Assembly (NCBI RefSeq): GCF_023923225.1
Contig: NZ_CP099489.1
Span: 310,001 to 374,000 of the forward strand
From: Ornithinimicrobium faecis
GTDB taxonomy: Bacteria; Actinomycetota; Actinomycetes; Actinomycetales; Dermatophilaceae
Length of the DNA: 64,000 bases
Direction of reading: 5' to 3'
Position numbers and translations under genes: made by a program. Of the stretch, positions 38,609 to 47,165 are shown piece by piece; position 1 is the stretch's first letter; the number at the start of each line of letters is the position of its first letter. The notes beneath the pieces were generated by a model that was not told the origin of the DNA, made no database searches, and saw nothing but the letters and a program-made list of their open reading frames with translations.

Positions 38609-40180
38609 ATGACGTCACGCTCCCGGGTGCTGGCCGCCGCGCTGTCGGCCACCTTCCTGTTGACCGCCTGCAACGCCGGCTCCACCAGCGACGACCCGAC
38701 CGACGGCGAGAACAACGCCACCGGCGACGCCGACAACGGTGACAGCACCGGGGGCACCGGCGGCACTGCCGCCCCGGGTGACGACGCGGTCCGCATCGGC
38801 CTGGTCGCCGAGCCCGCGAGCCTGGACTTCACGACCACCGACGGTGCCGCGATCCCGCAGGTGCTGCTCTACAACGTCTACGAGTCCCTGGTCAAGGTCG
38901 ACCAGTCCGGTGAGATCGTGCCCGCGCTCGCCTCGGCGTGGGAGGTCAGCGAGGACGGCAAGACCTATACCTTCACCCTCGAGCAGGGTGTCACCTTCAG
39001 CAACGGCGAGACCTTCACCGCCGAGGACGTGGTCAGCTCCTTCGAGGCCGTGCAGAACGACTGGACGGTCAGCCTGAAGAGCCAGTTCGACATCATCGAG
39101 TCAATCGAGGCCACCAGCGACACCGAGGTGGTCATCACGCTGGCCAGCCCGAGCAACTCCTTCCTCTACTCCCTGACCACCCGGGTCGGGGCGATCTTCG
39201 ACTCCAACAGCGTCGACGAGCTGGCCACGCGCCCGATCGGGACCGGGCCCTACACCTTCGGGGAGTGGAACCGCGGCTCCTCCATCACGCTGCAGCGCAA
39301 CAGCGACTACTGGGGCGAGGAGCCCTACTTCGACCAGGTCGAGCTCGCCTACTTCAGCGACGCCAACGCCCTCAACAACGCGATGCTCACCGACAGCATC
39401 GACGTCGTCGGCACCGTTCAGGCCCCCGAGGCGCTCAGTGAGTTCGAGGGCGGCGACTACCAGATCATCGAGGGCACGACCAACGGCGAGGTCGTGCTGT
39501 CCTTCAACAACGAGACCGAGCCGTTCAACGACCTGCGGGTCCGCCAGGCCGCCCGCCACGCCATCAACCACCAGGCGCTGCTGGACACCTGCTGGGACGG
39601 GCGCGGGACGCTTATCGGCAGCATGGTCCCGCCGACCGACCCCTGGTATGAGGACCGCACCGGCGACTATCCCTACGACGTCGAGGCAGCCAAGGCCCTG
39701 CTGGCCGAGGCCGGCGCCGAGGGTGCCGAGGTCCGGCTGCGGATCCCGACGCTGCCGTATGCGACGGCTTGCGCACCGATTGTGGAGAGCATGCTCGAGG
39801 AGGCCGGTTTTGCGGTCACCATCGACGACCTGGAGTTCCCGGCCGCGTGGATCGAGGACGTCTTCACCAATGCCGACTATGAGATGTCGATCGTCTCCCA
39901 CGTTGAGCCGCGCGACCTCAAGGCTGTTCTGGGCAACCCGGACTACTACATCCGCTATGGCACACCCGAGCTGCGCACCCTGCTCGATGAGGCCGACGCC
40001 GGCACCGAGGAGGTGCAGATCGAGAAGATGAAGGAGGCCGCCAAGCTGGTCTCCGAGGACGCCGCGTCCGACTTCCTGTTCCTGCTGCCCAACCTCATCG
40101 TGGCCGACCCGGGCATCACCGGGCTGCCGGAGAACGCGATCACCGAGTCCTTCGACCTCTCGCAGCTCGCCGGCGAGTGA
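38609..40180 (+). CDS. Peptide/nickel-type ABC transporter substrate-binding lipoprotein (SBP_bac_5)
   Basis: A 523-residue extracytoplasmic receptor. The signal MTSRSRVLAAALSATFLLTAC has a lipobox with Cys21 as anchor. After an acidic linker (about 22-65) comes the family 5 fold: VRIGLVAEPASLDFTTTDG, YNVYESLVKVDQSGEIVPALASAWEVSEDGKTYTFTLEQGVTFSNGETFTAEDVV, GTGPYTFGEWNRGSSITLQRNSDYWG, and VRQAARHAINHQALL. AGGAAGG lies nine bases before the ATG. It is the first gene of a five-gene importer operon. Peptides are the usual ligand of this family; the exact ligand is unknown. Confidence 0.92.
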   Translation: MTSRSRVLAAALSATFLLTACNAGSTSDDPTDGENNATGDADNGDSTGGTGGTAAPGDDAVRIGLVAEPASLDFTTTDGAAIPQVLLYNVYESLVKVDQSGEIVPALASAWEVSEDGKTYTFTLEQGVTFSNGETFTAEDVVSSFEAVQNDWTVSLKSQFDIIESIEATSDTEVVITLASPSNSFLYSLTTRVGAIFDSNSVDELATRPIGTGPYTFGEWNRGSSITLQRNSDYWGEEPYFDQVELAYFSDANALNNAMLTDSIDVVGTVQAPEALSEFEGGDYQIIEGTTNGEVVLSFNNETEPFNDLRVRQAARHAINHQALLDTCWDGRGTLIGSMVPPTDPWYEDRTGDYPYDVEAAKALLAEAGAEGAEVRLRIPTLPYATACAPIVESMLEEAGFAVTIDDLEFPAAWIEDVFTNADYEMSIVSHVEPRDLKAVLGNPDYYIRYGTPELRTLLDEADAGTEEVQIEKMKEAAKLVSEDAASDFLFLLPNLIVADPGITGLPENAITESFDLSQLAGE

Positions 40181-40195
40181 CCCGAGCCTGACCCC

Positions 40196-41146
40196 GTGCT
40201 GCTGCGTCTGGCGCAACGCTTCCTGGTGCTGCTGGCCAGCCTGCTGGTGGCATCAGTGCTGGTCTTTGCGTTCATGCAGGTGCTGCCGGGCGACCCGGCG
40301 CGCGTGGCGCTGGGCATGAACTCCTCGGATGATTCGGTGGCCGAGCTGCGGGAGCAGTTTGGTCTGGACCGTCCGGTCTTCGTGCAGTATGCGGACTGGT
40401 TGCGTGGGATGGTCACGCTCGACCTGGGCGTGGAGTGGGTGAGCAAGGCACAGATCGCTCCCCAGTTGGTGGATCGGCTCGCGGTGACCGGGTGGCTGGT
40501 GATCACCGCGATGCTGCTCGCGCTGCTGATCGCCCTGCCCGTGGGCACCTGGATGGCGGTGCGCCACCGCCACCTCGATGGCGTGGTCCTGTCGGCGATC
40601 TCGCAGATCGGCGTCGCGATCCCCGCGTTCCTGGCCGGCATCATCCTGATCACCTATTTCGCCAAGCGGTGGCAGTGGTTTCCCTCCGGTGGCTGGGTGC
40701 CGCCGGCCGAGGACCCGCTTGGCTTCCTGAGCCGGCTGGCGCTGCCGGCGATCTCGCTCGCCATGGTCCAGGCCTCGGTGCTGGCCCGCTATGTGCGCAC
40801 CGCCGTGCTCGAGGTGCTGCGGGAGGACTATCTGCGCACAGCCCGGGCCAAGGGGCTGCGCCCGATGCAGGCGCTCACCCGGCACGGCCTGCGCAATGCC
40901 GCCGTCCCGATCGTGACTGTTCTGGGCCTGCAGTTGGCGACGCTGCTGATCGGCGCGGTGGTGGTCGAGCGGGTCTTCGTGATCCCCGGACTCGGGTCCT
41001 TCCTGCTCGACTCGGTGGCCTCCCGCGAGCTGATCACGGTGCAGACCATCGTCATGGTGCTGGTGGCTGCCGTGCTGATCATTAACTTCCTGGTCGATGC
41101 GTTGTATCTGGCGATCGACCCTCGGCTCAGGACTGGTGCACGATGA
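40196..41146 (+). CDS. Peptide ABC transporter permease, DppB type
   Basis: A 316-residue permease with six helices. The N-terminus LLRLAQRFLVLLASLLVASVLVFAFMQVLPGDPARVALG is characteristic of DppB/OppB. The ATPase-contact EAA loop is LREDYLRTARAKGLRPMQALTRHGLRNA (about 205-232), followed by VVERVFVIPGLGSFLLDSV. GTG 40196 lies 15 bp after the receptor gene. The next permease gene overlaps its stop (ATGA). Confidence 0.92.
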   Translation: MLLRLAQRFLVLLASLLVASVLVFAFMQVLPGDPARVALGMNSSDDSVAELREQFGLDRPVFVQYADWLRGMVTLDLGVEWVSKAQIAPQLVDRLAVTGWLVITAMLLALLIALPVGTWMAVRHRHLDGVVLSAISQIGVAIPAFLAGIILITYFAKRWQWFPSGGWVPPAEDPLGFLSRLALPAISLAMVQASVLARYVRTAVLEVLREDYLRTARAKGLRPMQALTRHGLRNAAVPIVTVLGLQLATLLIGAVVVERVFVIPGLGSFLLDSVASRELITVQTIVMVLVAAVLIINFLVDALYLAIDPRLRTGAR

Positions 41147-41961
41147 GTGGGCGGCGGATCAATGCGCCACTGGTCATCGGCGGGGTGCTGGTGCTGTTCG
41201 TCGTGACGATGGCGCTGGTCTCTTATGTGTGGACGCCCTATGAGTTCAAGTTCCTCCCCGTCCCCAAGGAGCAGACGCCCAACGCCGAGCACTGGCTGGG
41301 CACCGACCGCTCGGCCCGTGACGTGCTCACTCAGATCCTGCTGGGCGCCCGCACCACGTTGTTTGTCGGGGTCGTCGCGGTGGGTGTCGCTGCCGTGATC
41401 GGGGTGCCCCTCGGCATATTGGCTGCGATGTCTCCCGGCGGGTTTGGCCAGTTGATCATGCGGGGCAACGACATCCTGTTGGCCTTCCCGGCGCTGCTGC
41501 TGGCGATCATGTTCTCCGCGCTCTATGGCGGGGGCACCACGGTGGCGATGGTGGCGATCGGCATCGCCACGATCCCAGCGTTTGCCCGGATCGTGCGCTC
41601 GGGTGCCCTGCAGGTGATCAACACCGAGTATGTCTCGGCCTCCCGCGTCGCCGGTCACGGTCCGCTCGCGATCGCGTGGAAGCACGTGCTGCCCAACGTG
41701 GCGGGTCTGGTGATCGTGCAGGCCTCAGTGTCCTTCGCGATCGCGATCCTGGCAGAGGCCGCGCTGTCCTATCTGGGCCTGGGCACCCCGACCGGTGAGC
41801 CCTCATGGGGGCGGATGCTTCTGGAGAGCCAGAACGTGCTGCACCGCTCTCCGCACCTGGCGATCATCCCCGGTGCCGCGATCGCCCTGGCCATCCTCGG
41901 CTTCAACCTGCTCGGCGACGGCCTGCGCGACTATCTCGACCCGAAGTTGGAGGGCCGATGA
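41143..41961 (+). CDS. Peptide ABC transporter permease, DppC type
   Basis: A 272-residue permease. Visible are HWLGTDRSARDVLTQILLGARTTLFVG, the typical DppC opening, and the EAA loop INTEYVSASRVAGHGPLAIAWKHVLPN (about 165-191). Near the end are ALSYLGLGTPTGEPSWGRMLLES and FNLLGDGLRDYLDPKLEGR. It overlaps the DppB-type gene upstream and the ATPase gene downstream, both as ATGA, so the operon is tightly coupled. Confidence 0.92.
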   Translation: MSGRRINAPLVIGGVLVLFVVTMALVSYVWTPYEFKFLPVPKEQTPNAEHWLGTDRSARDVLTQILLGARTTLFVGVVAVGVAAVIGVPLGILAAMSPGGFGQLIMRGNDILLAFPALLLAIMFSALYGGGTTVAMVAIGIATIPAFARIVRSGALQVINTEYVSASRVAGHGPLAIAWKHVLPNVAGLVIVQASVSFAIAILAEAALSYLGLGTPTGEPSWGRMLLESQNVLHRSPHLAIIPGAAIALAILGFNLLGDGLRDYLDPKLEGR

Positions 41962-43124
41962 GCACCCCCCTCTCCCGACCGAGCGCGTCGGATGGTGACT
42001 TTTCCACCCCACCGAGCGCGTCGGGTGGTGGTGTTTCGACCCCACCGAGCGCGTCGGGTGGTGGTGTTTCGACCCCACCGAGCGCGTCGGGTGGTGGTGT
42101 TTCGACCCCACCGAGCGCGTCGGGTGGCGCCGAGACGGTCTTGACCGTGGCCGGCCTCGACGTGCACGCGGGGTCCACCCAGCTCCTGCACGACGTCACC
42201 TTCTCCATCAACCGGGGTGAGCGAGTTGGCCTGATCGGTGAGTCGGGCTCGGGCAAGTCGCTCACCGCGCTCGCCGTGATGGGCCTGCTGTCCGAGGGCC
42301 TGCAGGCCGAGGGTGAGGTCCGCCTCGCGGGACACGATCGTGACCTGCTCACCGCCTCGGAGGGTCGCCTGAGTCACATCCGCGGGAACGACATGGCGAT
42401 GATCTTTCAGGAGCCGATGACCGCGCTGAACCCGACCATGCGGGTCGGTCGCCAGGTCGCCGAGGTGATGACCCAGCACGGCACGGCTGACCGGCGGACG
42501 GCGCGGCGAACTGCGGTCGAACTGCTTGAGCGGGTCGGTCTGCCCGACCCCGCATCGGTCGCCAGGTCCTATCCACACCAGCTCTCCGGCGGGCAGAGAC
42601 AGCGGGTGGTCGCCGCCATCGCACTCGCCAACGACCCACTCCTGCTGGTCTGCGACGAGCCGACGACTGCGTTGGACGTCACGGTCCAGGCGCTCGTGCT
42701 CGACCTCATCGTCCGCGGCGTCGAGGAGCGTGACGCCGCGATGCTCTTCATCACCCACGACCTGGCCGTCGTTGCGACCGTCTGCGAGCGGGTGCTGGTC
42801 ATGTATGGCGGACGCGTTGTTGAGGCCGGGCCAGTCACCGAGGTGCTGGGCAACCCTCAGCACCGCTATACCCAGGGACTCGTCGCCGCCTCGGACCTCG
42901 AGCGGGCGCGGGGAGAGCAGCGGCAACCGCTCGACACGATCCGGGGCAACGTTCCACCCGCCGGGAACTTCCCCGACGGATGCGTCTTCCGAAACCGGTG
43001 TGACTTCGCCACGGAGGCCTGCGAGAGCCTGCCGAAGTGGACACCCCGCGGCGACCACGAGGCCGGCGAGCGGGCCTCCGGTTATGCGTGCTTCCACCCG
43101 GTCGGGGGTGAGACCCATGAGTGA
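41958..43124 (+). CDS. Peptide ABC transporter ATPase, DppD type, with repeat-encoded N-terminal extension
   Basis: A 388-residue ATPase. The first 54 residues are extra: SASGGGVSTPP units of 11 residues repeated from array C. The ATPase proper starts at about ETVLTVAGLDVHAG. Walker A is GESGSGKS, Q-loop MIFQEPMTALNP, signature LSGGQRQR, Walker B LLLVCDEPTTALD, then ITHDLAVV. The C-terminal oligopeptide-type domain has the conserved cysteines in CVFRNRCDFATEACE. ATG 41958 overlaps the permease stop; no closer start before the ATPase domain is obvious, so the repeats are probably translated. Confidence 0.9.
   Translation: MSTPLSRPSASDGDFSTPPSASGGGVSTPPSASGGGVSTPPSASGGGVSTPPSASGGAETVLTVAGLDVHAGSTQLLHDVTFSINRGERVGLIGESGSGKSLTALAVMGLLSEGLQAEGEVRLAGHDRDLLTASEGRLSHIRGNDMAMIFQEPMTALNPTMRVGRQVAEVMTQHGTADRRTARRTAVELLERVGLPDPASVARSYPHQLSGGQRQRVVAAIALANDPLLLVCDEPTTALDVTVQALVLDLIVRGVEERDAAMLFITHDLAVVATVCERVLVMYGGRVVEAGPVTEVLGNPQHRYTQGLVAASDLERARGEQRQPLDTIRGNVPPAGNFPDGCVFRNRCDFATEACESLPKWTPRGDHEAGERASGYACFHPVGGETHE
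41978..42120 (+). repeat. Array C: five 33 bp units with core ACCGAGCGCGT inside the DppD-type gene
   Basis: The core starts at 41978, 42011, 42044, 42077 and 42110, each 33 bp apart. The interval TCGGGTGGTGGTGTTTCGACC is nearly identical in the last three units. The 33 bp period keeps the reading frame, giving SASGGGVSTPP repeats. The first core begins 17 bp after the permease stop codon. Confidence 0.95.
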
Positions 43125-44205
43125 AGACAGCACGCCACACCGTGCGCTCGGTGGGGGTGAAAATGGACAACACGGCGCGCTCGGTGGGGGTGAAAATGGA
43201 CAACACGGCGCGCTCGGTCGTGAGGGGGAGGTGGCGATCAGTCTGCGCGGCGTCAACCGGGAGTTCCGCCGCCCGAGGACCTCGCTCACCGGCACCCCGA
43301 CCGTGGTGCAGGCGGTGCGGGACGTGAGCCTCGACATACGGGCGGGTGAGCGGTTCGGGTTGGTCGGTGAGTCCGGCTCGGGCAAGTCCACGCTGCTGAA
43401 GATGATCAGCGGGCTGGACCGCCCGACCTCCGGCGAGATCCACATCGAGGGCCAGCCGATCCACGCGAGCTCCGCGCGCAAACTCGGCTGGCTGCGACGC
43501 CGTCTCCAACTCGTCTTCCAGGACCCGATGAGCTCGCTGGACCCGCGCATGCGCATCCGGGAGATCATCGCCGAACCACTTGCCGCGCAGCGCCTCCCGC
43601 GGGGCGACAAGGTCAACGAGCTGTTGGAACGGGTCGGGATGTCCACGGACGCCGCGCGGCGCTTCCCGCACCAGTTCAGCGGCGGTCAGCGGCAACGGAT
43701 CTCGGTGGCGCGCGCCCTGGCTCCCGACCCGCACATCCTGATCGCGGATGAGCCGGTCAGCGCCCTCGACGTCTCCGTGCGGGCGCAGGTGCTCAACCTC
43801 ATCGACGAGGTGGTCGACGGCTTCGACCTGACCCTGGTGTTTGTCTCGCACGACCTGTCCGTGGTGCGGCACGTGTGCGACCGGGTGGCGGTGATGCGGG
43901 CCGGAGAGATCGTGGAAGTCGGCGCGACCGAGCAGCTCCATGAGGACCCGCAGCACCCCTACACCCAGCAGTTGCTCGCCTCCGTGCCGCGGCTGTCCGA
44001 GGCGCTGGCCGGTGCCTCCGCGGCACAGTTGGCCGAACGGACCAGGGCGGCGCTCGCCGGCTCCGGAGCTGGGGACGATGTCAGCGCGGAGGCCCTGGCA
44101 GAGGAGGGCGCGCGGGCCGATGCTGGCCTGCCCGGGGGTGCCGGTGTGCGCGCCGAGGACGTGCGGCACGATCGGCACGAGGACCAGGGCGGCACCATTG
44201 GCTGA
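43117..44205 (+). CDS. Peptide ABC transporter ATPase, DppF type, with repeat-encoded N-terminal extension
   Basis: A 362-residue ATPase. Residues about 5-37 are repeats HRALGGGENGQHGALGGGEN encoded by array D. The ATPase begins near GEVAISLRGVNREF. Walker A is GESGSGKST, Q-loop LVFQDPMSSLDP, signature FSGGQRQR, Walker B ILIADEPVSALD, then VSHDLSVVRHVCDR. The C-terminal extension (about 300-362) is Ala/Glu-rich and lacks the cysteine cluster of its partner. ATG 43117 overlaps the previous gene by 8 bp. It completes the five-gene importer. Confidence 0.9.
   Translation: MSEDSTPHRALGGGENGQHGALGGGENGQHGALGREGEVAISLRGVNREFRRPRTSLTGTPTVVQAVRDVSLDIRAGERFGLVGESGSGKSTLLKMISGLDRPTSGEIHIEGQPIHASSARKLGWLRRRLQLVFQDPMSSLDPRMRIREIIAEPLAAQRLPRGDKVNELLERVGMSTDAARRFPHQFSGGQRQRISVARALAPDPHILIADEPVSALDVSVRAQVLNLIDEVVDGFDLTLVFVSHDLSVVRHVCDRVAVMRAGEIVEVGATEQLHEDPQHPYTQQLLASVPRLSEALAGASAAQLAERTRAALAGSGAGDDVSAEALAEEGARADAGLPGGAGVRAEDVRHDRHEDQGGTIG
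43142..43218 (+). repeat. Array D: three 33 bp units with core GCGCGCTCGGT inside the DppF-type gene
   Basis: Cores start at 43142 (GTGCGCTCGGT), 43175 and 43208, 33 bp apart, with interval GGGGGTGAAAATGGACAACA. The core orientation is opposite to array C, and the frame is preserved as ALGGGENGQHG repeats. The first core begins 18 bp after the stop codon of the DppD-type gene. Confidence 0.95.
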
Positions 44206-44257
44206 GGTTGGGTCGGTGCCGTGAGCGTGTCAGGTGCTGTTGACGAGGGAGAGTGCT

Positions 44258-45448
44258 GTGGCTGAGGTGCGGATCGATGAGGACGCCGTGGTGTCGTTCA
44301 CCCAGGAGCTGGTGCGGATCAGGTCGGTCAACGACCCCGGTGCCGGCACCGCGGAGGCGCCGGCGGCCCGCCTCGTCGAGGAGCGGATGCGTGAGCTCGG
44401 GTGGGACCCGCAGGTCACCGAGATCGCCCCTGGCAGGCCGAACGTGGTGGCCGTCATCGAGGGCGGTGGTGGTCCCGGCCCGACGCTGATGTTCGAGGGG
44501 CACACCGACGTGGTGACCGAGGGCGACCTCGAGGCCTGGAGCTTTGATCCCTATGCCGGCGACATCGTCGACGGCCAGTTGCGCGGTCGCGGCAGCGCGG
44601 ACATGAAGGCGGGCGTCGCCGCCATGATCTATGCGACCAAGGCCGTGGTCGACGCCGGCCCTTTCCCGGGCAGGATCGTGCTCGGCGCCCTCGTCGACGA
44701 GGAGGGCCTGATGCTCGGCGCCAAGGCCTTTGCCCGCACGCCCCTGGCAGCCGAGATCGACGGCGCGATCTGCTGCGAGCCCGAGGAGGGCGAGATCTGC
44801 GCGGTCTCCAAGGGCGCCGTGCGGTTGCTGGTGCACTTTGAGGGGGCGATGGCCCACGGTGCGATGCCGCAGCACGCGCGCAACCCGGTGCCGGTGGCCG
44901 CCGAGTTCGTGCGCCGGGTGCCCGAGGTGCAGGCCCGGCTGCTCGCCGACCACGGGGAGCACGAGCACCTCGGGCCGAACTTCGTGACCCCGACCGTCGT
45001 GATCGGCGGGGACACCGACCAGATCAACGTCATCCCCGCGCGGGCCGTGGTGTGCCTGGACATCCGGACCACACCTGGCGTCGACCACGTCGAGCTCAAC
45101 GGCTGGATCACCGAGCTGGCCGGGGCCTGTGGTGAGCCGGCCGGTGTCACCGCGACCGTGGAGGTCGTCGACGACCGGCCCGCCGTGGACACCCCCGTCA
45201 GCCACCCGATGATCGTGGCGCTCGCCGAGGCCCACGAGGCGGTGACCGGCACCCCGGCCGTCTATGGCGGCGTGCCCGGGGCGACGGACGGCACGATCCT
45301 GACCCGCGACGCCGAGATCCCGACGGTGGTCTATGGCCCGGGGGGCAAGTGGATCGCGCACCAGGCAGACGAGTATGTCGAGGTGTCAGCGATCATCGAG
45401 GCCGCCTCGGTCTATGCCGAGACTGCGAGGCGTTTCCTGAGCGCCTGA
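44258..45448 (+). CDS. M20-family metallopeptidase (ArgE/DapE-like)
   Basis: A 396-residue zinc peptidase or deacylase. Metal ligands are placed: His82 in FEGHTDVV with Asp84, Asp115 in RGSADMKAGV, the catalytic pair Glu148-Glu149 in LVDEEG, and further ligands in EPEEGEI and GPGGKWIAHQADEYV. The dimerisation domain lies at about 190-300. GTG 44258 has GAGGGAG about eight bases upstream. It follows the peptide importer by 52 bp on the same strand and probably hydrolyses imported peptides or acyl amino acids. Substrate is inferred from context only. Confidence 0.88.
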   Translation: MAEVRIDEDAVVSFTQELVRIRSVNDPGAGTAEAPAARLVEERMRELGWDPQVTEIAPGRPNVVAVIEGGGGPGPTLMFEGHTDVVTEGDLEAWSFDPYAGDIVDGQLRGRGSADMKAGVAAMIYATKAVVDAGPFPGRIVLGALVDEEGLMLGAKAFARTPLAAEIDGAICCEPEEGEICAVSKGAVRLLVHFEGAMAHGAMPQHARNPVPVAAEFVRRVPEVQARLLADHGEHEHLGPNFVTPTVVIGGDTDQINVIPARAVVCLDIRTTPGVDHVELNGWITELAGACGEPAGVTATVEVVDDRPAVDTPVSHPMIVALAEAHEAVTGTPAVYGGVPGATDGTILTRDAEIPTVVYGPGGKWIAHQADEYVEVSAIIEAASVYAETARRFLSA

Positions 45449-45483
45449 GCGCCTGAGCGGCGGCGGACAGCCACACACTGAAC

Positions 45484-45510
45484 CAATCCGGGGCGGCGGT
45501 CGCTCCGAAG
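45484..45510 (+). promoter_or_regulatory. Possible ECF sigma (SigK-like) promoter, CAATCC-N16-CGAAG
   Basis: CAATCC (45484-45489) and CGAAG (45506-45510) are spaced 16 nt. They resemble the -35 CCATCC and -10 CGAAT of mycobacterial SigK promoters, whose regulon includes fasciclin-domain proteins. CGAAG ends 7 nt before GTG 45518, which again suits a leaderless start. Confidence 0.4.
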
Positions 45511-45517
45511 ACCTGGT

Positions 45518-47134
45518 GTGAGCACCCCAACCGCCAGCACCCGCGCCCTCGGCGCGGTCTCCGGACTGGTCGCTGCGACCGCCGGGGTGCTGGCAGCCCA
45601 CGGAACAGCTGCCCTCCTGCCCGGTGTCACCCCGCCGGTGACAGCGGTGGGCAACCGGGCCATCGACTGGACTCCGCAACCGGTCAAGGACTGGGCCATC
45701 GAGACCTTCGGCGCCGCCGACAAGGCGGTGCTGGTCGGCGGCGTGCTGCTCACGGTTGCTCTGCTGGCTGGGGCCACTGGCCTGATCGGCGTCCGTCGTC
45801 GCGGCACCGCCCTGGCCCTGCTGGCCGGACTCGTCGTGCTGGCCTCGGCGGCGATGTTCACCGATCGAGCCTCGACCGCGGGACCTGTCGGCCAGGGGCT
45901 GACGGCGACGGTGCTCGCCGTTGTGGGCCTCGGCGGCCTGTGGTGGCTGCTTGATGCCGTGGGCACTGGTCGACCGGCAGTCCCGGTTGGGGGACTCAGA
46001 TCACGCGCAGGAGCAGCGACGACCCGCACGCGGGTGCTGCGCAGCGATGACACGGACCTGGAGGCCACCTCCGACTTCGATCGTCGGCGGTTCCTGCAGG
46101 CCGCTGGAGCGCTGGCGGCCGTGGGGGCTGCCGGTGGCGTGGTCGTCGAGACCGGCGGCGCCGCGGCCGTCGCCTCGCGAGACGCGCTTCGACTGCCGGC
46201 CCCGGCCGTCCCTGCTGTGCCGGTCCCGGACGGCGTCTCCTTTGAGCTCCCGGGTCTGACACCCCACCTGACCTCGAACGCTGACTTCTATCGCGTGGAC
46301 ACCGCCCTGACCGTCCCCGACGTCCCGCTCGAGGGCTATCGGCTGCGCATCCACGGGCTGGTCGACCACCCACTCGAGCTCACCTTTTCGGACCTGCTCG
46401 ACCGGCGACTGGTGGAGCGGCGCATCACGCTGACCTGCGTCTCCAACCCGGTGGGGGGCGACCTGGTCGACAACGCCACCTGGATCGGCGTGCCCATGCG
46501 CGAGCTCCTGGCAGAGGCCGGGGTGCAACAGCACGCTGACGCGGTGAAGTCGACCAGCGCCGACGGCTTCACCGCCGGCACGCCACTGGAAGCGCTGACC
46601 GATGATCGGGAGGCCCTCGTCGCCATCGGCATGAACGGGGAGCCGCTCCCACTGGAGCACGGCTTCCCCGTGCGGATGGTGACCCCCGGTCTCTACGGCT
46701 ATGTGTCCGCGACCAAGTGGCTGGTGGACCTCAAGGTCACCCGGTTCGCTGACTTCTCGGCCTACTGGACCAGCCGCGGTTATGCCGAACGAGCACCCAT
46801 CAAACTATCCTCCCGCATCGACGTCCCCGGTTCCTTCGAGCGTCTCGACTCCGGCCGGCGCGTCGTTGCCGGCGTCGCCTGGGCGCAGCCCCACGGCATC
46901 GACGCCGTGGAGGTCCGAGTGGACGGCGGCGACTGGCAACAGGCCGAGCTGGCCGAGGAGGACTCGACTGTCACCTGGCGCCCCTGGCGCTGGGACTGGC
47001 CGGCAGAGCCCGGCACACACCGCCTGGAGGTCCGCGCGACGGACCGCACCGGCGAGACACAAACGTCCCAGCGGGTGCCGGTGGCACCCGACGGGTCGAC
47101 CGGATGGCACAGCGTGACGGTCACCGTCACCTGA
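45518..47134 (+). CDS. Membrane-anchored sulfite-oxidase-like molybdopterin oxidoreductase
   Basis: A 538-residue protein. Four hydrophobic helices (about 8-28, 65-87, 92-112, 120-142) anchor it in the membrane. A segment RRRFLQAAGALAAVGAAGG (about 188-206) resembles an internal Tat signal. The catalytic domain (about 255-430) has YRVDTALTVPDVPLEGYRLRIHG and the molybdenum ligand Cys in RRITLTCVSNPVGGDLVDNATWIGV near 306. A C-terminal Mo-co dimerisation domain (about 440-538) has ARGVAWAQPHGIDAVEVRVDGG-like sequence. It probably acts outside the membrane as an electron-transfer oxidoreductase. It is followed 31 bp later by a fasciclin lipoprotein gene, a pairing known from SigK-controlled loci. 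Confidence 0.9.
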   Translation: MSTPTASTRALGAVSGLVAATAGVLAAHGTAALLPGVTPPVTAVGNRAIDWTPQPVKDWAIETFGAADKAVLVGGVLLTVALLAGATGLIGVRRRGTALALLAGLVVLASAAMFTDRASTAGPVGQGLTATVLAVVGLGGLWWLLDAVGTGRPAVPVGGLRSRAGAATTRTRVLRSDDTDLEATSDFDRRRFLQAAGALAAVGAAGGVVVETGGAAAVASRDALRLPAPAVPAVPVPDGVSFELPGLTPHLTSNADFYRVDTALTVPDVPLEGYRLRIHGLVDHPLELTFSDLLDRRLVERRITLTCVSNPVGGDLVDNATWIGVPMRELLAEAGVQQHADAVKSTSADGFTAGTPLEALTDDREALVAIGMNGEPLPLEHGFPVRMVTPGLYGYVSATKWLVDLKVTRFADFSAYWTSRGYAERAPIKLSSRIDVPGSFERLDSGRRVVAGVAWAQPHGIDAVEVRVDGGDWQQAELAEEDSTVTWRPWRWDWPAEPGTHRLEVRATDRTGETQTSQRVPVAPDGSTGWHSVTVTVT

Positions 47135-47165
47135 GCCGGACCACCCCCATTGAAAGGACCACACC

